Source of the DNA: JAYUJH01 sp043765375
GTDB lineage: Bacteria; Pseudomonadota; Alphaproteobacteria; Rickettsiales; UBA998
Assembly (NCBI GenBank): GCA_043765375.1
Contig: JAYUJH010000033.1
Span: 11,957 to 75,956 of the forward strand
Direction of reading: 5' to 3'
DNA: 64,000 nt
The position numbers and the translations under genes are program-made. The notes under the pieces are model-generated. The model did not search any database. It saw only the letters and a program-made list of their open reading frames with translations, and was not told the DNA's origin. Below, piece after piece: positions 62,224 through 64,000 of this stretch. The first letter of the stretch is position 1. Every line of letters starts with the position of its first letter.

Positions 62224-63361
62224 AAATATTGTGGAAAATAATGTCACAAATGATGTTACCAGTGACGCTAAAAGTAATGTTGAAAATAATATTTCTTTCG
62301 CCTCGCTCCTTGGGTTGAATAATGCGCAATTATCCGCAGCATTTGCTGGAATTGGCTTAAAAAATTATCGCTCCAAACAATGCACCGAGTGGCTTTATCA
62401 TCATGGTGCAACTGATTTTTCCGCTTTCAGTAACTTCTCCAAAGTGGATAGGGAGTTGATGACATCACATTTTAGCATAGCCCGCCCCACAACTTCCCGC
62501 AAACAACAATCAAGCGATGGAACGGTGAAATGGTTGCTGCAATTCGTTGATGGCACGCAAGCAGAAATGGTTTATATTCCCGAAGCGCAGCGAGGCACAC
62601 TTTGCATTTCTTCGCAAGTTGGTTGCACTTTAACTTGCACATTTTGTCATACTGGCACGCAAAAATTAGTGCGTAACTTAACCGCTGGTGAAATTATTGC
62701 GCAAGTGATGCTTGCCCGTGATGAGCTTGGTGATTGGCAAAATGATGGCGAACGCAGTCGCTTAACAAACATTGTGTTGATGGGTATGGGTGAGCCGTTA
62801 TTCAACTATGATAATGTGAGCGCAGCAATGCAAATTGCCATTGCGGAGATGGGTTTTTCTCGCAAGAAAATCACGCTTTCAACTTCGGGGCATGTCCCGC
62901 TAATTATGAAATGCGCTGATGAGTTAGGCTTAAATCTTGCCATTTCACTGCACGCCGTTAATGATGAATTACGCAATGTGCTTGTGCCACTCAATAAACG
63001 CTGGAATATCAAAGAGTTGCTGGAATCTTGCCGTTATTATTCTGCGGCGCACCCACGGCAACGCATTACATTTGAATATGTGATGCTTAATGGCGTTAAT
63101 GATTCTGATGCGGAAGCAAAAGAGTTGGTGCGCCTGATTAATGGTATTCCTGCTAAGGTCAATTTAATTCCGTTTAACCCATGGCATGGCACAATTTATG
63201 AATGTTCAAGCAATAATCGTATTGCATCATTTGCGGCAATTGTGCAAAATGCGGGATATATGTCACCAGTGCGCACCCCTCGTGGTCGGGATATTTTGGC
63301 AGCATGTGGGCAGTTGAAATCGGATAGCGAAAAAATCAAAAAACAGATAAATGAAGAGTGA
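62216..63361 (+). CDS. rlmN: 23S rRNA (A2503-C2)/tRNA methyltransferase RlmN
   Basis: 381 residues from ATG 62216, overlapping the pstB stop. Radical-SAM motif is CTLTCTFCHTG, plus VLMGMGEPLFNYDNV and KITLSTSGHVP; catalytic Cys in the C-terminal part (AACGQLKS). Methylates A2503 of 23S rRNA and A37 of some tRNAs. An N-terminal repeat-like segment (VENIVENNVTNDVTSDAKS) precedes the domain (FASLLGLNNAQL). Confidence 0.94.
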   Translation: MVENIVENNVTNDVTSDAKSNVENNISFASLLGLNNAQLSAAFAGIGLKNYRSKQCTEWLYHHGATDFSAFSNFSKVDRELMTSHFSIARPTTSRKQQSSDGTVKWLLQFVDGTQAEMVYIPEAQRGTLCISSQVGCTLTCTFCHTGTQKLVRNLTAGEIIAQVMLARDELGDWQNDGERSRLTNIVLMGMGEPLFNYDNVSAAMQIAIAEMGFSRKKITLSTSGHVPLIMKCADELGLNLAISLHAVNDELRNVLVPLNKRWNIKELLESCRYYSAAHPRQRITFEYVMLNGVNDSDAEAKELVRLINGIPAKVNLIPFNPWHGTIYECSSNNRIASFAAIVQNAGYMSPVRTPRGRDILAACGQLKSDSEKIKKQINEE

Positions 63362-63377
63362 GGGCAGGGGAACTATC

Positions 63378-63875
63378 ATGGAAATAATTTATCGCATTGC
63401 CCGCCTTGAAGATTTTGAAGAAATATACAACATATTTGGTGACGTGATTGACGAGGGTAAAACATATTCATATACCCATGAAGAAATGACGCCAGAACGT
63501 GCGCTTGGCTATTGGATTTCAGCACGAGGCACGCATTGCATTGTCGCTGATATTGGCGGGGCAGTGGCTGGGGTTGTGGCAATTCGCCCAAATCGCACGG
63601 GCAGGGCGGATCATGTTGCCAATGCTTCATTCATTGTTGCACCCCAACATCGCCGCCGTGGAATTGCAAGAGAACTCGGGAATGCAGCGATTAATTATGC
63701 TCGTAGCGCAGGTTATAAAGCAATGCAATTTAACTTTGTGGTAAGCAGCAATAAGGTGGCGGTTGAGCTGTGGCAATCACTCGGGTTTGAAATTATTGGC
63801 ACCATGCCGCAAGGTTTCAACCATAAAGAACTTGGCTTAGTTGATGTTTATATGATGCACAAAAAATTGCTGTGA
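63378..63875 (+). CDS. GNAT-family N-acetyltransferase
   Basis: 165 residues. Acetyl-CoA-binding motif A is IVAPQHRRRGIARELGNAAINYAR; the C-terminal part is AVELWQSLGFEIIGTMP. The ATG 63378 has AGGGGAAC upstream. Acceptor not visible; the closest group is L-amino-acid or phosphinothricin-type N-acetyltransferases. The gene follows rlmN by 16 bp. Confidence 0.88.
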   Translation: MEIIYRIARLEDFEEIYNIFGDVIDEGKTYSYTHEEMTPERALGYWISARGTHCIVADIGGAVAGVVAIRPNRTGRADHVANASFIVAPQHRRRGIARELGNAAINYARSAGYKAMQFNFVVSSNKVAVELWQSLGFEIIGTMPQGFNHKELGLVDVYMMHKKLL

Positions 63876-64000
63876 GTGAAGTTAATGTTAGAATCTTTAT
63901 TCACAGTTTTTGAAAACCGCCGAAACGTTTGTATTTTTGAGAACCGCAGCGCAGTGTGATAGTGCTTTAGCTTTTTAATTTCACATTGCACGTAAAATTA

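Noticed and set aside
63876..64000. Feature at the end of the window
   Set aside because: 125 bp with no clear gene, terminator or repeat before the window ends.

Overview
The window reads as a stretch of chromosome from a low-GC alphaproteobacterium. It carries about 60 genes packed on both strands, most of them housekeeping. Alphaproteobacterial signs, from family knowledge rather than a database search, are: a GST-fold protein with an FzlA-like C-terminus next to an NDUFA9-like epimerase, the tsaE-amgK-murU gene order, an omega subunit with an acidic tail, a cysteine-free L33, a fold-III ornithine decarboxylase, and a fused membrane/spermidine-synthase protein. The species cannot be named from the sequence. 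There is no insertion sequence, prophage, CRISPR array, rRNA gene or recognisable tRNA gene.

Layout. 1-11 kb: the end of a sensor kinase gene (PhoR-like), a small DnaJ-type zinc protein, prfB with its programmed frameshift, htpG, a secreted ankyrin protein, bioF, an NlpD-like lipoprotein, and clpX-hisE-hemF. 10.5-18.1 kb (minus strand): FzlA-like protein, epimerase, ppk1, monothiol glutaredoxin, ornithine decarboxylase, surA-greA. 18.2-28.5 kb: a RelE/RelB-like pair, two CpaF/TadA ATPases without other pilus genes, rpoZ, lipA, an ABC-F protein, murU-amgK-tsaE-iscX and tgt. 28.5-37.8 kb: fused spermidine synthase, rnhA, tatA, an island of three exported proteins of unknown function, rpiB-lpxK, a 58-residue His-rich lipoprotein and typA. 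38.1-46.6 kb: an accessory-looking block with a lone fliQ, a tandem FKBP-like membrane protein, three large Ala/Gly-rich proteins and three small unknowns. 46.7-55.8 kb: metG, yajC, rpmG, tsaB, tyrS, a degenerate kinase with a partner membrane protein, an O-methyltransferase and an EamA transporter. 55.8-64 kb: a short island with a promoter whose spacer is mostly a run of 12 G, then pepP, a DsbA-like protein, pstCAB, rlmN and an acetyltransferase.

Genes that plausibly work together are: murU-amgK (recycling of cell-wall sugar), ornithine decarboxylase with the fused spermidine synthase (polyamines), tatA with a nearby Tat-signal protein, pstCAB with the PhoR-like kinase at the opposite end (phosphate), and surA with the DsbA-like and NlpD-like proteins (envelope).

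Three things stand out. First, 56060-56088 looks like a textbook phase-variable promoter: TTGACA, a 17-bp spacer of which 12 bases are G, then TAAAAT. Second, short tandem repeats of 12-19 bp occur throughout. Inside genes the unit is a multiple of three (12, 15, 18, 27), while between genes it may be 16, 17 or 19. They often form extra tails or loops on housekeeping proteins. Third, the 38-46.6 kb block contains large glycine-zipper proteins with no recognised family, beside a flagellar/type III export gene.
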